Origin: Arcobacter sp. CECT 8983
Lineage (GTDB): Bacteria > Campylobacterota > Campylobacteria > Campylobacterales > Arcobacteraceae
Direction of reading: 5' to 3'
Assembly: GCF_004118855.1 (NCBI RefSeq)
Contig: NZ_PDKF01000002.1
Location: 186,001 to 250,000, forward strand
Length of the DNA stretch: 64,000 nucleotides
Each line of letters begins with the position of its first letter. Positions within the stretch are counted from its first letter, which is position 1. The translations under genes were made by a program, and so were the position numbers. Shown piece after piece: positions 27,910-36,712 of this stretch. The notes beneath the pieces were generated by a model, which worked only from the letters and a program-made list of their open reading frames with translations, did not search any database and was not told the origin of the DNA.

Positions 27910-29586
27910 TTAAAATACCCATCCTGCCTGAAGTAAAAACCTAGAAGAATAATCTTTTTGGCTAGTAACATCATGTTTGATATTTTGAGCTAAATGTGCA
28001 TTAACAAACATATCTTTATATGAACCATAATATCCTAAACCAAATGATTGTAATGTTCTAGGAGCTTCATTTGTAGTATCCTGACTCATAAATGTTCTCC
28101 CTACATCATAAAAAACAGATACAGAAGAGTTTAATTCTTTATAGTTTGGAAGTGTATAAAATAACTCTGTATTAAAGATAAATCCATTTTCAGCACTTTC
28201 TTCTCCATCAGGATAGTATTTAACACCATAAATACCTCCAATACTTAAATCTTGACTTCCATCTAAATTTTTATCTCCTAAAGCATATTGAGCTTGGAAA
28301 GAGTTTTCCCATCTGATTTTTGGAGTTAATTCAAAGTCTTGTCCTAACTCTAGGTTTAACTTTGTAAATGTTCCATTTGTATTAGCACCATTTTCATCAT
28401 TTTGTCTATCTTCATCACTATTAAACTTTAGTTTTCCAGTTGTTAAAGATAATTTAGCTCTTGATTGAGAATTTTTATTAAATACAATTTTGTCTTCAGT
28501 ATAATCAACACCTACTGTTAATACCTTAGAACTTTTCTTTGTATATACATCTGTTTCTTGAATTTCATCTTTCATTTTATTAAATGAAATTTCTGCAAAA
28601 AGATTTATATTTTTAAGTTTTGATCTTACATAAGGATACTCTGTTCTGAAAGTAATTGAATCAGAGCTTCCTAAAGCATCTAGATTCTCATAAGTACTTC
28701 CAAGCTCATAAGTAGTTTTAGAAATACTAACTTCTCCTCTTAAACCTTTTTCATTCATTGGAAAGTTATAAGCTACTCTTCCATTAATAAGTCCAATCTC
28801 TTCTGATGTAAGACCTGAGAATGTTAGTTTATCTCCTATATCAAATGGTGAATTAATATCAGCTCCTGCCATGATTCTATGTTTACCTGTATATTGAGAA
28901 CCATAGTTGTCACCTAATACATAGCCACTATATTTTTTAGTAGCTTGAGTTCCAATAATAAAATCACTAGTTCCTACTTTTTTACCTGGTCTAACTTCTG
29001 CTTTATTTACAACAACACCAGTAGTATCGTTAATAATAAGCATAGCTCTTTCAAGTGTATTTGTAGAAACAATATTATCATCTTTAATTGCATTTAAGTT
29101 TGCTTGTACGATTTCATCTTTAACTAATGAATTATTTTCTAAGATAAAATCTCCATAGTTTCCTTCAATTATGTTTATTTTTAAAACACCTTCTTGTGAA
29201 AAGATATTTTGTTTTGGAATATATGCCCTTGCTACAAAGTATCCTTCTTGTCTATATGCTTTTGTAATTAAAGTTGTTGCATCTTGCATATCTTTAAAGC
29301 TTAACTCTTTGTTTTCATAAGAAGAAACTATTTTTTTTATTTTTTCAGTTGATAACTTCTCATTACCTTTTATTTCAATTGTTTTAATAAATACTTTTTT
29401 ACTATCATCAAACTTTTTTAAAGGTTCTTCTACTTTGTTATCTAAAGAAGGAAGCTTGGTTTCTTTTTCTTTTTTTAGTTTTGGAGGTTGCACTTGTTTT
29501 AGTGCATCACCAATGTTTGGAACATTGGCAGCACTTAAAGATAGTGATGTGATTATTGATAATGCTATAATATTTCTTGTTTTCAT
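27910..29586 (-). CDS. Two-partner secretion outer-membrane translocator (TpsB/ShlB/FhaC family)
   Basis: 558 residues from ATG 29586, with AGGAAAG well spaced upstream; an in-frame ATG 21 bases earlier overlaps the TpsA gene and has a poorer site. Signal peptide to about residue 22, a charged linker, POTRA-type domains (about 65-200; FIKTIEIKGNEKLS, VLKINIIEGNYGD) and a C-terminal 16-strand barrel ending in aromatic residues (LLQAGWVF). GYVLGDNYGSQYTGKHR begins the barrel. It exports the exoprotein encoded just upstream. Adjacent placement in one operon strongly supports the partnership. Confidence 0.92.
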   Translation of the reverse strand: MKTRNIIALSIITSLSLSAANVPNIGDALKQVQPPKLKKEKETKLPSLDNKVEEPLKKFDDSKKVFIKTIEIKGNEKLSTEKIKKIVSSYENKELSFKDMQDATTLITKAYRQEGYFVARAYIPKQNIFSQEGVLKINIIEGNYGDFILENNSLVKDEIVQANLNAIKDDNIVSTNTLERAMLIINDTTGVVVNKAEVRPGKKVGTSDFIIGTQATKKYSGYVLGDNYGSQYTGKHRIMAGADINSPFDIGDKLTFSGLTSEEIGLINGRVAYNFPMNEKGLRGEVSISKTTYELGSTYENLDALGSSDSITFRTEYPYVRSKLKNINLFAEISFNKMKDEIQETDVYTKKSSKVLTVGVDYTEDKIVFNKNSQSRAKLSLTTGKLKFNSDEDRQNDENGANTNGTFTKLNLELGQDFELTPKIRWENSFQAQYALGDKNLDGSQDLSIGGIYGVKYYPDGEESAENGFIFNTELFYTLPNYKELNSSVSVFYDVGRTFMSQDTTNEAPRTLQSFGLGYYGSYKDMFVNAHLAQNIKHDVTSQKDYSSRFLLQAGWVF

Positions 29587-29596
29587 TCTTACTTTC

Positions 29597-32500
29597 CTAT
29601 ATTTCATCTTCTGCTACATAAAACTCTTGTTCAACACCTTCTGGTAAAAGTATTCCATTCCCTACAATTACAATTTGAGAACTTCTTGATAATGGTACTT
29701 TTACTTCATCTACTTTTTCTCCAGTTGCATCTTCTTGCATTTTTTTTGCTTCACTCATAGAGACTCTTTTTGTAGCTTGTCCTTCTATTGGTTTTGAAAT
29801 AATCTGTTTATTACCTTCCGTATCAACTGCTATTTTAGTTAGATTAGTTGGTGTTGTTGTAACTTTTGGAGGTAATGGGGTTTTAATTGCTTCTTTATTT
29901 GTAATCGTAGTAACTATTTTTTCTATTTCTTTAGATTTATTATCAGTTTTTGTTTCACTTTCTTGTGTTGTCTCAATAATTTTTGGACCTACATACACAT
30001 TATAGTTTTTATTTACATTCCCTGCTTCTGCATTTAGTTTAATTGCATCATCTGTTCTTTTTTCCGTAATTACATCTTTTTCAACAGTAATATCTCCAGA
30101 TAAAGTATTAACTTCAATATTATTTTTAGCATTTAAACCTTTTGAGTCATCAACTTTACCGATTTTAACATCATCTTTATCTTTATAATATAATTGTCCA
30201 ATTGGAGACTCTTTTGTTCCTGCTGCTAATATATCAACATCATTGTTATCGTTATCTAAATTAAAGTTTCCACTTCCTTTTAGATTTAAATTTTTTGCTT
30301 GAATATAGCCATTACCAGAATCTGTTGTTGTTCCTGTTGAATTTAACGTTAGTGTATTTGTTCCAGCATCTAAAGTATTTGCAATTTCAATTTCATTTGC
30401 TGCATGAAGTTCAATATCATAGTTAGTTGTAATATCTCCAGTAGTAACTACTTTCCCAGTATTTGAATCACCAAAAATAACATTAGTAAAGTCTTGAATA
30501 TTTGCTAAATCAGAACTTGTAAAGTCTAAAATATTAGAATCATTATTTACATTTCCACCTAATTCAATTGTTCCTCCAGCTGTTCTTTTGTTAATTTTTA
30601 GAGTATTTTTTCCTGAAATAGTACTATTAAAGTTGATTTTATCAGCTTTAATTTGGATTTCACTAGAACCACCATTTAAAGTGTTGTTAAAGGTTACATT
30701 AGAACCTATAAAAGATTTATTACTATATGTTGTAATATTATCAATATATAAGTTAGCACCTAGGGCTCTTCCTCCACTAGCATCCCATGAACCAGCAACG
30801 AAAATAAACTTATAATTTCCAGCTTTGTTAGCAGTTACTGAAGCAGATGCCCAGTTTGTAGTCGCACTTCCTGTTGCTCCTGTTTCATTTAAAATAACTT
30901 GTGTTTCTCCTGTATCAACATTTAAAATATATCCAAATACATCATATGCATCACTTCCACCTTGTGCTTTCCACTTAAATGATACTCCATCCCCTTCTTC
31001 TAATGAAACAGAATTATCACTTACAACAGAAGGACCATGAACAACACCATATCCTTCTGTTACCTGACCACTAGAGTATGTTAATTGTAAAGAATTACTT
31101 CCTCCATCAGTATCAGTATCTCCTGAGAGTGTTGCAGAATAGTTTCCAGTTGAATCGTAATCATCATATGCTCCACTTTCACTATCTTTAGTTGGTACAG
31201 TGTTTGGTAATATATCATCATTTGGAGTATTGTATCCTGCTATAACACTTCCCCCATTTAGATATATGGTGTTTGTTGTATCTATTGTCCAGTTTGAAGT
31301 ATTTCCATCTTCAAAACCAGAGTTTGCAAATTGTGCAGTGGCTAGGGAATTTATTATTGCATTATAAACTTGCTCATCTTTTGTAATAATTTTATGTAGT
31401 TTACTACCTAAATTTAAATTATTTGCAGTCACTGTAAGAGATTTTAATCTTTTACTTTCACCTAAATCATCATTTAAATTTATATCACCAGTTCCTGCAT
31501 TAATAACAAGTGGAGTTTCTCCATCAACGTTTCCATCAATTTTATTATTAATAGTTACATTTCCATTATTTGTCAAAATACTATTTCCTGTTGATCCAGA
31601 AACTATAATTTGTCCAGATCCACTATTGTTATTATCAGCAGTTAAAATAACATTTAATTTATTAGTATTTGCGTTTTGTGTTGCATCAATATTAATTCCA
31701 TCTGCAAAAGTAATATTATTATCTGCAAGTAGAGTAAAGGTTCTATCTGCTGATCCTAAGTTATTAGTTATAATATTAGCATTCACAAATATATTCCCAT
31801 TACTTCCACTTTCACTATTTGTACCACTTGAACTTGTATCAATATCTGAATAATCACTTTGATCAGTTTCAATAGTAACATCCCCAGTATCCAATGCACT
31901 TACTATTGCACTTGCTAAAGCAGTATCAATAGTAATATTAACAGGATCAATTAACCATTTTCCTGCTTCAATTTTTGCATCATTAAAAGTAAACTCTTTA
32001 CCAGAAGTTTCAACAAACCCCTCTTTAGCAGTTATTGTCCCACCAATCTTAGCTTCACCACCATGGGCAAATAATTCTACATATCCAGTAACACCTTCAA
32101 AAGAGTTTGCTTCAATGATACCTTCATTATTTACTACACCTTTTAATAGTTCATTTACAGCATTAGTTGTAAGATAAATTTCTCCACCATCAGCATAAAT
32201 AGCACCTTTATTTTCAACAAGTGAATCAAGTACTCCTTTATTTACTGTTAAATCTACAATTGAGTTTCCATTTAGGTTTATAGTTACGTCATCTGCACCT
32301 ACAAGTCTTACAGAACCTTTTACTGCTTTTATTGTTCCTTCATTTGAAACTGTGTTTGCTAAAAGTGTTGCATATCCTGAGTCTGAGATATCTATTTCAC
32401 CTAAGTTAATTATTGCTTCTGTTGAAGAACCTTTGAAATTATAATTAGCTGCATTAAAATCTTGGTCACTTAAGTTTTTTGTAGTAGCTAAAAGTCCTGA

Positions 32501-32893
32501 TGTATTTATCTTTGCATTTTTACCAAATAAAACTCCATTTGAATTTAATATCCAAACCTGTCCATTTGCATTAAGTGCACCATTGATAATAGATTTTTCA
32601 TTTCCTACTACTCTGTTTAAGGCAATAGAATTAACATTTGGCTGTTTAAAATTTACAACTTCATCAGTAGCAATGTTAAACTTATTCCAGTTTATAGAAA
32701 CTTTGTTCGTATTTTGAACAATATTTGTGGTATTTCCACTTTGAGAGATATTTGCATTTCCACTAGTTACAACACCACCAGATGGAGCTGCAAATGTTAA
32801 AGTAGTAGTTCCAAGTAAGGCACTTACAACTAAACTGATTTTACCACCTTTTAAAATTCTAAATCTAGAACTAAAATCAATTAGTCTTTTCAT
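29597..32893 (-). CDS. Two-partner secretion exoprotein (TpsA, filamentous haemagglutinin-like)
   Basis: 1098 residues. A long signal (1-36, ending TFAAPSGG) with a charged N-terminal extension is followed by the TPS/haemagglutination domain (about 38-250): NTNKVSINWNKFNI, then NSNGVLFGKNAKIN at 117-130, a variant of the usual NPNGI. The rest looks like a right-handed beta-helix rich in Asn, Gly, Ser and Thr. Around 520-720 the pattern breaks to a jelly-roll-like module (NSGFEDGN ... WTID; LYIDNIT), as in carbohydrate-binding domains. The tail (about 980-1098) is Lys/Thr/Glu-rich without cysteines. It is probably a surface or released adhesin. AAGGGAAAGAAG precedes the ATG. Confidence 0.9.
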   Translation of the reverse strand: MKRLIDFSSRFRILKGGKISLVVSALLGTTTLTFAAPSGGVVTSGNANISQSGNTTNIVQNTNKVSINWNKFNIATDEVVNFKQPNVNSIALNRVVGNEKSIINGALNANGQVWILNSNGVLFGKNAKINTSGLLATTKNLSDQDFNAANYNFKGSSTEAIINLGEIDISDSGYATLLANTVSNEGTIKAVKGSVRLVGADDVTINLNGNSIVDLTVNKGVLDSLVENKGAIYADGGEIYLTTNAVNELLKGVVNNEGIIEANSFEGVTGYVELFAHGGEAKIGGTITAKEGFVETSGKEFTFNDAKIEAGKWLIDPVNITIDTALASAIVSALDTGDVTIETDQSDYSDIDTSSSGTNSESGSNGNIFVNANIITNNLGSADRTFTLLADNNITFADGINIDATQNANTNKLNVILTADNNNSGSGQIIVSGSTGNSILTNNGNVTINNKIDGNVDGETPLVINAGTGDINLNDDLGESKRLKSLTVTANNLNLGSKLHKIITKDEQVYNAIINSLATAQFANSGFEDGNTSNWTIDTTNTIYLNGGSVIAGYNTPNDDILPNTVPTKDSESGAYDDYDSTGNYSATLSGDTDTDGGSNSLQLTYSSGQVTEGYGVVHGPSVVSDNSVSLEEGDGVSFKWKAQGGSDAYDVFGYILNVDTGETQVILNETGATGSATTNWASASVTANKAGNYKFIFVAGSWDASGGRALGANLYIDNITTYSNKSFIGSNVTFNNTLNGGSSEIQIKADKINFNSTISGKNTLKINKRTAGGTIELGGNVNNDSNILDFTSSDLANIQDFTNVIFGDSNTGKVVTTGDITTNYDIELHAANEIEIANTLDAGTNTLTLNSTGTTTDSGNGYIQAKNLNLKGSGNFNLDNDNNDVDILAAGTKESPIGQLYYKDKDDVKIGKVDDSKGLNAKNNIEVNTLSGDITVEKDVITEKRTDDAIKLNAEAGNVNKNYNVYVGPKIIETTQESETKTDNKSKEIEKIVTTITNKEAIKTPLPPKVTTTPTNLTKIAVDTEGNKQIISKPIEGQATKRVSMSEAKKMQEDATGEKVDEVKVPLSRSSQIVIVGNGILLPEGVEQEFYVAEDEI

Positions 32894-32968
32894 TCTTCTT
32901 TCCCTTGTAATTGAATATTTAAATATTTTAACAAGTGAAAGTCAAATGAAAGTCAAAATAAATTAATA

Positions 32969-33790
32969 TTAAAAAAGATAGTTGTTATTTAATATTTTTA
33001 TCCAGTTTTCTTCCCAGCCTTTTTGATGGGTAAAATCTTTAAAAATAGTGTGTTTTATATTCGAAGTATTCTTAAAATAAGAGTAGTAAGAGTTGAAAAT
33101 AGAGCTATCAATAATAGTATCTTTTTCTCCAATTAAATGAACTTGTTTTATTTTTTCTAAACTTTTAGCAAACTGTGGTGGATTTAAAGAACCATATAAA
33201 GAGTTTATATTATGTTTTTGAGTCCAGTATTTGTGGTCTATATTTCCTGCAACTGTTAACAAAAACCTTACATCCTCTCTTTTCACACTTATAAGTGTGG
33301 CAATTGCTCCTCCACCTGAATATCCTATAAGTTCAAACTCTTTATTTAAAAAATTTTGTTTTAATAAATCTAAGGCATTTAAATAAGAACTTAAAACTTC
33401 TTTTGAGTATCTATGTGAAGTCCAGTATTTCTTCTCACATTTACTATCCTTTGTATATTGACAAGGTCTTGCTAAATAGATTTTACAAGAGCTTTTGTCT
33501 TTTAAAAATAGTTTCATTGCTAGAGGATTTATAGGAGTAGGGTTATTTGAGATTCTTGTTCTGCTAAGCCATGATAAACCGTCTCCTTCAATATATACTC
33601 TTAAAGTATTGCATGAAGAAGTTTTTTGCAAAGAGTATAAAGAAAAAATATTTGTATGTAGTATCTCTTTTTTGATTTGTTTTTCTTGAATAAGTTTATT
33701 TGAAGTAGTTATTCTTTCTTCAACTGTAGCAATAGAAGAACATGCATTAAAAAATAAAACAATTAATAAAAATAGTAAAAGAGACTTCAT
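32969..33790 (-). CDS. Alpha/beta-hydrolase lipoprotein
   Basis: 273 residues. The first 17 form a lipoprotein signal with lipobox FFNAC, so Cys17 would be lipidated. The nucleophile elbow GYSGGG is near residue 155, an acid is plausible in LIGEKDTIIDSS near 225, and a His in FKDFTHQKGWEENW near 250. This gives a complete Ser-Asp-His arrangement. Substrate unknown; esterase, peptidase or depolymerase are all possible. It lies directly after the HxlR gene and 75 bases before the two-partner secretion genes, so it may share their transcript. Confidence 0.82.
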   Translation of the reverse strand: MKSLLLFLLIVLFFNACSSIATVEERITTSNKLIQEKQIKKEILHTNIFSLYSLQKTSSCNTLRVYIEGDGLSWLSRTRISNNPTPINPLAMKLFLKDKSSCKIYLARPCQYTKDSKCEKKYWTSHRYSKEVLSSYLNALDLLKQNFLNKEFELIGYSGGGAIATLISVKREDVRFLLTVAGNIDHKYWTQKHNINSLYGSLNPPQFAKSLEKIKQVHLIGEKDTIIDSSIFNSYYSYFKNTSNIKHTIFKDFTHQKGWEENWIKILNNNYLF

Positions 33791-34135
33791 TTATTTATTA
33801 AACTTCTCTTTATGAACTTCACCCCAAAGGTATAGCTGTTTTAGAATAGGTTTTAAACTCTGTCCATATTCTGTGAGAGAGTACTCTACTTTTGGTGGAA
33901 CTACAGGATATACTTCTCTATGGACAATATTGTCTTTTTCTAATTCTCTTAGTTTTTGAATTAACATCTTTTCTGTAGTTCTTGGAAGCATCTTTTGAAG
34001 TTCACTAAATCTTAGGGTATCTCGCCTTAAATACCATAAAATCAATATTTTCCATTTACCTGCAAGTACATCAAGGGCAGTTTCTACAGGACATTTTTCA
34101 ATGTTTTCTTCTAATTCATTAATTTTTTTATTCAT
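33791..34135 (-). CDS. HxlR-family transcriptional regulator (first copy)
   Basis: 114 residues with the HxlR winged helix: LAGKWKILILWYLRRD near 27-40, FSELQKMLPRTTEKMLIQKLRELE, and PPKVEYSLTEYGQSL. Cys18 in EKCPVETAL occupies the position of the redox-sensing cysteine in YodB- and HypR-type members. It is divergent from an AcuI-like quinone reductase gene with a perfect inverted repeat between them, so it probably represses that gene and senses electrophiles or quinones. AAAGGTATCT precedes the ATG. Confidence 0.9.
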   Translation of the reverse strand: MNKKINELEENIEKCPVETALDVLAGKWKILILWYLRRDTLRFSELQKMLPRTTEKMLIQKLRELEKDNIVHREVYPVVPPKVEYSLTEYGQSLKPILKQLYLWGEVHKEKFNK

Positions 34136-34158
34136 TATAGATACCTTTAATTCGCTTA

Positions 34159-34176
34159 ACTATCTTTTTTGATAGT
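34159..34176. promoter_or_regulatory. Candidate HxlR operator
   Basis: ACTATC-N6-GATAGT lies in the divergent region between the HxlR gene and the acuI-like gene. A half-site GATAGTT is repeated about 15 bases further (34189-34195). The size and symmetry suit a dimeric winged-helix repressor. Confidence 0.6.
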
Positions 34177-34267
34177 ACATTTCTTTTTAGATAGTTCTTG
34201 TCTCTTTGTCTAATTTTAGCTAAAGTTTTAATATAAAACAAATAAAGAAGAATTCAAAGGATAATTC

Positions 34268-35242
34268 ATGAAAGCATTTGTAGTAGAAAAAATAGAAGAT
34301 AAGAAGTTTGATTGTGGAATTCAAGATATTGAAGTTCCAGCTTTAGAAGAAAATGAAGTATTAATAAAAGCAACGTACTCATCTTTAAACTATAAAGATG
34401 CTCTAAGTTCAATAGGTAATCCAGGAGTTACAAGAGTATTTCCTCATATTACTGGAATAGATGTAGCTGGAACTGTAGAAAAATCAACAAGTTCAGATTT
34501 TGAAGTAGGGCAAAAAGTTCTTGTGACAGGCTATGATTTAGGTATGAATACTAATGGGGGACATAGTGAATATGTAAGGGTGCCAGCTTCATGGGTGGTT
34601 ACTATGCCAGAAGGTATTTCTGATAGAGAAATTATGACTTATGGAACAGCAGGTTTAACAGCAGCTTTAAGTGTAAATGAGCTTTTAAACAATGGTGTTA
34701 CAAGTGGAGAAGTACTTGTTACAGGTGCTACTGGAGGTGTTGGAAGTATTGCTGTTGCTATTTTAAGCAAGCTTGGATTTTGCGTAACTGCTATTTCTGG
34801 GAAAGAAGATAAAATTCCTTTCTTAAAAGATTTAGGAGCTAAAGAGGTTATCTTAAGAGCTGATTTTGATGTTGAAAATAAAAGACCAATGGGAAGTGAA
34901 AAGTATGATGGGGTAGTTGATACTGTTGGTGGAAATATTTTAGCAGAAGCTTTAAAAGTAATAAAATATGATGGAGTAGCAACTTGTTGTGGTTTAACTT
35001 CATCACATGAATTACCAACAAATGTTTTTCCATTTATATTAAGAGGCGTAAGACTTATTGGTATTGATTCAGTTGAGTGTAAAATAGAAAAGAAAACAGC
35101 TGCTTGGGAAAAGTTAGCTTCTGATTTTGCCATTGAGTCTTTAGCTGCTTTAACAACTGAAATAAATTTAGATGAAGTAAAAGAAGCTTATGAAAACTTA
35201 TTAGCTGGTAAAGCTGTAGGAAGATATTTAGTAAAAATATAA
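34268..35242 (+). CDS. YhdH/AcuI-family NADPH-dependent oxidoreductase (acryloyl-CoA reductase-like)
   Basis: 324 residues, medium-chain dehydrogenase/reductase without structural zinc. AcuI/YhdH signatures: NYKDALSSIG near 42-51, FPHITGIDVAGTV near 60, the cofactor loop GATGGVGSIAVA near 155, and the C-terminal AGKAVGRYLVKI. AcuI reduces acryloyl-CoA to propionyl-CoA, relevant to DMSP use in marine bacteria; YhdH homologues may act on other enones. Divergent from an HxlR regulator and preceded by AAAGGATAATTC. The real substrate could be a quinone or a reactive carbonyl, given the regulator. Confidence 0.88.
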   Translation: MKAFVVEKIEDKKFDCGIQDIEVPALEENEVLIKATYSSLNYKDALSSIGNPGVTRVFPHITGIDVAGTVEKSTSSDFEVGQKVLVTGYDLGMNTNGGHSEYVRVPASWVVTMPEGISDREIMTYGTAGLTAALSVNELLNNGVTSGEVLVTGATGGVGSIAVAILSKLGFCVTAISGKEDKIPFLKDLGAKEVILRADFDVENKRPMGSEKYDGVVDTVGGNILAEALKVIKYDGVATCCGLTSSHELPTNVFPFILRGVRLIGIDSVECKIEKKTAAWEKLASDFAIESLAALTTEINLDEVKEAYENLLAGKAVGRYLVKI

Positions 35243-35245
35243 AGT

Positions 35246-35268
35246 ATTAGCAACATTTAGTTGCTAAT
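35246..35268. terminator. Bidirectional hairpin between acuI-like gene and mocA
   Basis: ATTAGCAAC-ATTTA-GTTGCTAAT, nine perfect pairs, starts four bases after the reductase stop and includes the stop codon of the convergent mocA-like gene. Confidence 0.65.
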
Positions 35269-35837
35269 ATTCTATCAAAATCTTCTTTTGTATCAATATC
35301 AATGGCATATTTATCTTCTAAAATAACATAATCTTTGTCATACTCTTTTAAAATATTTTTTGCTCCTTTGTCCCCACTTAGTTTTTTAAATAAATCAAAA
35401 TATTTATTAGGAAAAATTGCAGGAACTAAAAACTTATCTTTATATTTAGAACATACTATTTTATTTTTATTATTTGAATAAACTTTTACTAAACTTTCAT
35501 AATGAGTAAGAGGAACAAGGGGCATATCACATAGCATGACTAAAATATCTTTATTATTTTCAACTTTTGAAATACCAAGTTTTAAAGAGCTTGCCATTCC
35601 TGATTCAAACTCTTTATTTATGTGATATTTTATATTAAAATCTTTAATCTTCTCAATGCATAAATCAGCATATGACCCTAAAATCACATTTACATCATCA
35701 CTTATAGTTAATGCTTTTTTTATTGAAAGTTCTAAAAGTGTTTGCCCTTGTATTTCAAGAAGTTGTTTTGCTTTTCCAAATCTACTTGCTTTGCCAGCTG
35801 CTAAAATTACAACTGATAAGTTTTTAGATTTTTCCAT
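35247..35837 (-). CDS. mocA: Molybdenum cofactor cytidylyltransferase-like protein (MocA family)
   Basis: 196 residues from ATG 35837; the frame is open further upstream inside xdhC, but MEKSKNLSVVILAAGKASRFG is the natural N-terminus of this nucleotidyltransferase fold. LAAGKASRFGKAKQLL is the nucleotide-binding loop and LCDMPLV near 105 the metal-binding acidic site. MocA makes the molybdopterin cytosine dinucleotide used by xanthine-oxidase-family enzymes. It overlaps the xdhC end by 14 bases, the last gene of a four-gene operon supplying and maturing the Ior-type hydroxylase. Confidence 0.87.
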   Translation of the reverse strand: MEKSKNLSVVILAAGKASRFGKAKQLLEIQGQTLLELSIKKALTISDDVNVILGSYADLCIEKIKDFNIKYHINKEFESGMASSLKLGISKVENNKDILVMLCDMPLVPLTHYESLVKVYSNNKNKIVCSKYKDKFLVPAIFPNKYFDLFKKLSGDKGAKNILKEYDKDYVILEDKYAIDIDTKEDFDRILATKCC

Positions 35838-36711
35838 TTTTTTTAGCCTCAATTTGAGAACAAATAGATAAAGCAATGGTTTCAGGAGTATTTCCACCAA
35901 TGTCAAATCCTACAGGAGCAAAAAACCTTTTGTCATTTTGTAAGGAGAACTTTTCTACTTTCTTTTTCATATTTGTTTTATTGCCCATAATTCCTATATA
36001 TTCTACAGAAGACTTGAGTAAAGCTTCTAAATAGATATCATCTTTTTTGGGAGAGTGACTTAATATAACAGAAGCATTATAAGAACTTAAATCTAAAGAA
36101 AATATCTCATTTAAACTTTTTAATTCTATTAAATTATCTGCACTTTTTACATTTTCATTATCAATTTTCATGTCAATAACTGTTGTCTTCCAACCTAAAA
36201 GATTACACATGGAAATAAAAGGTTCAACATGGCGTCCTGAACCAAAAGCTAAAATAGAATAGGGCAGTTGTATATATTGATAAAACATACCATTTTCAAA
36301 CTTATTCTCTTTTTTATCAATAAAACTAAACTCTTCACTATCAATTGACCTAATCCAGCTTTTACCAGAGCTATTTAAAGCTTTGCCTAAAGCACAATAC
36401 TCATCTTTATAAAAAAAAGCTTGTATTATATATTCACTTACTCCATGCCCAGAGTTTTTATCTATTGGCGTGTTCTCATAATAAATTGTTTTTTTACTTT
36501 TAAAAGCTTCTTTTGAAAATTCTAAAAATTTATTATGTAATAAAGGACTTCCTAATACGCCAATAGATTCACCTTTGTTATTTATAAGCATCATATTTCC
36601 AGCTTTTGCATAGGTAGAACCCTGTGTTTTTACCACAGAAACTACAACTATGTCTAAGCCTTCTAGTCTAGATTTTTCTATAAAATCAATATATTGCTTA
36701 TTTGAAAACAT
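35824..36711 (-). CDS. xdhC: XdhC/CoxI-family molybdoenzyme maturation factor
   Basis: 295 residues. The XdhC N-terminal part is seen as VVSVVKTQGSTYAKAG near 22-38 and the C-terminal Rossmann domain as SILAFGSGRHVEPFI near 150-165, with GIMGNKTNMKKKVEKF and PVGFDIGGNTPETIALSI near the end. XdhC protects and inserts sulfurated molybdenum cofactor into the apoenzyme. It lies one base after the iorB-like gene and overlaps mocA, so assembly factors and enzyme are co-expressed. Confidence 0.9.
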   Translation of the reverse strand: MFSNKQYIDFIEKSRLEGLDIVVVSVVKTQGSTYAKAGNMMLINNKGESIGVLGSPLLHNKFLEFSKEAFKSKKTIYYENTPIDKNSGHGVSEYIIQAFFYKDEYCALGKALNSSGKSWIRSIDSEEFSFIDKKENKFENGMFYQYIQLPYSILAFGSGRHVEPFISMCNLLGWKTTVIDMKIDNENVKSADNLIELKSLNEIFSLDLSSYNASVILSHSPKKDDIYLEALLKSSVEYIGIMGNKTNMKKKVEKFSLQNDKRFFAPVGFDIGGNTPETIALSICSQIEAKKNGKI

Positions 36712-36712
36712 A

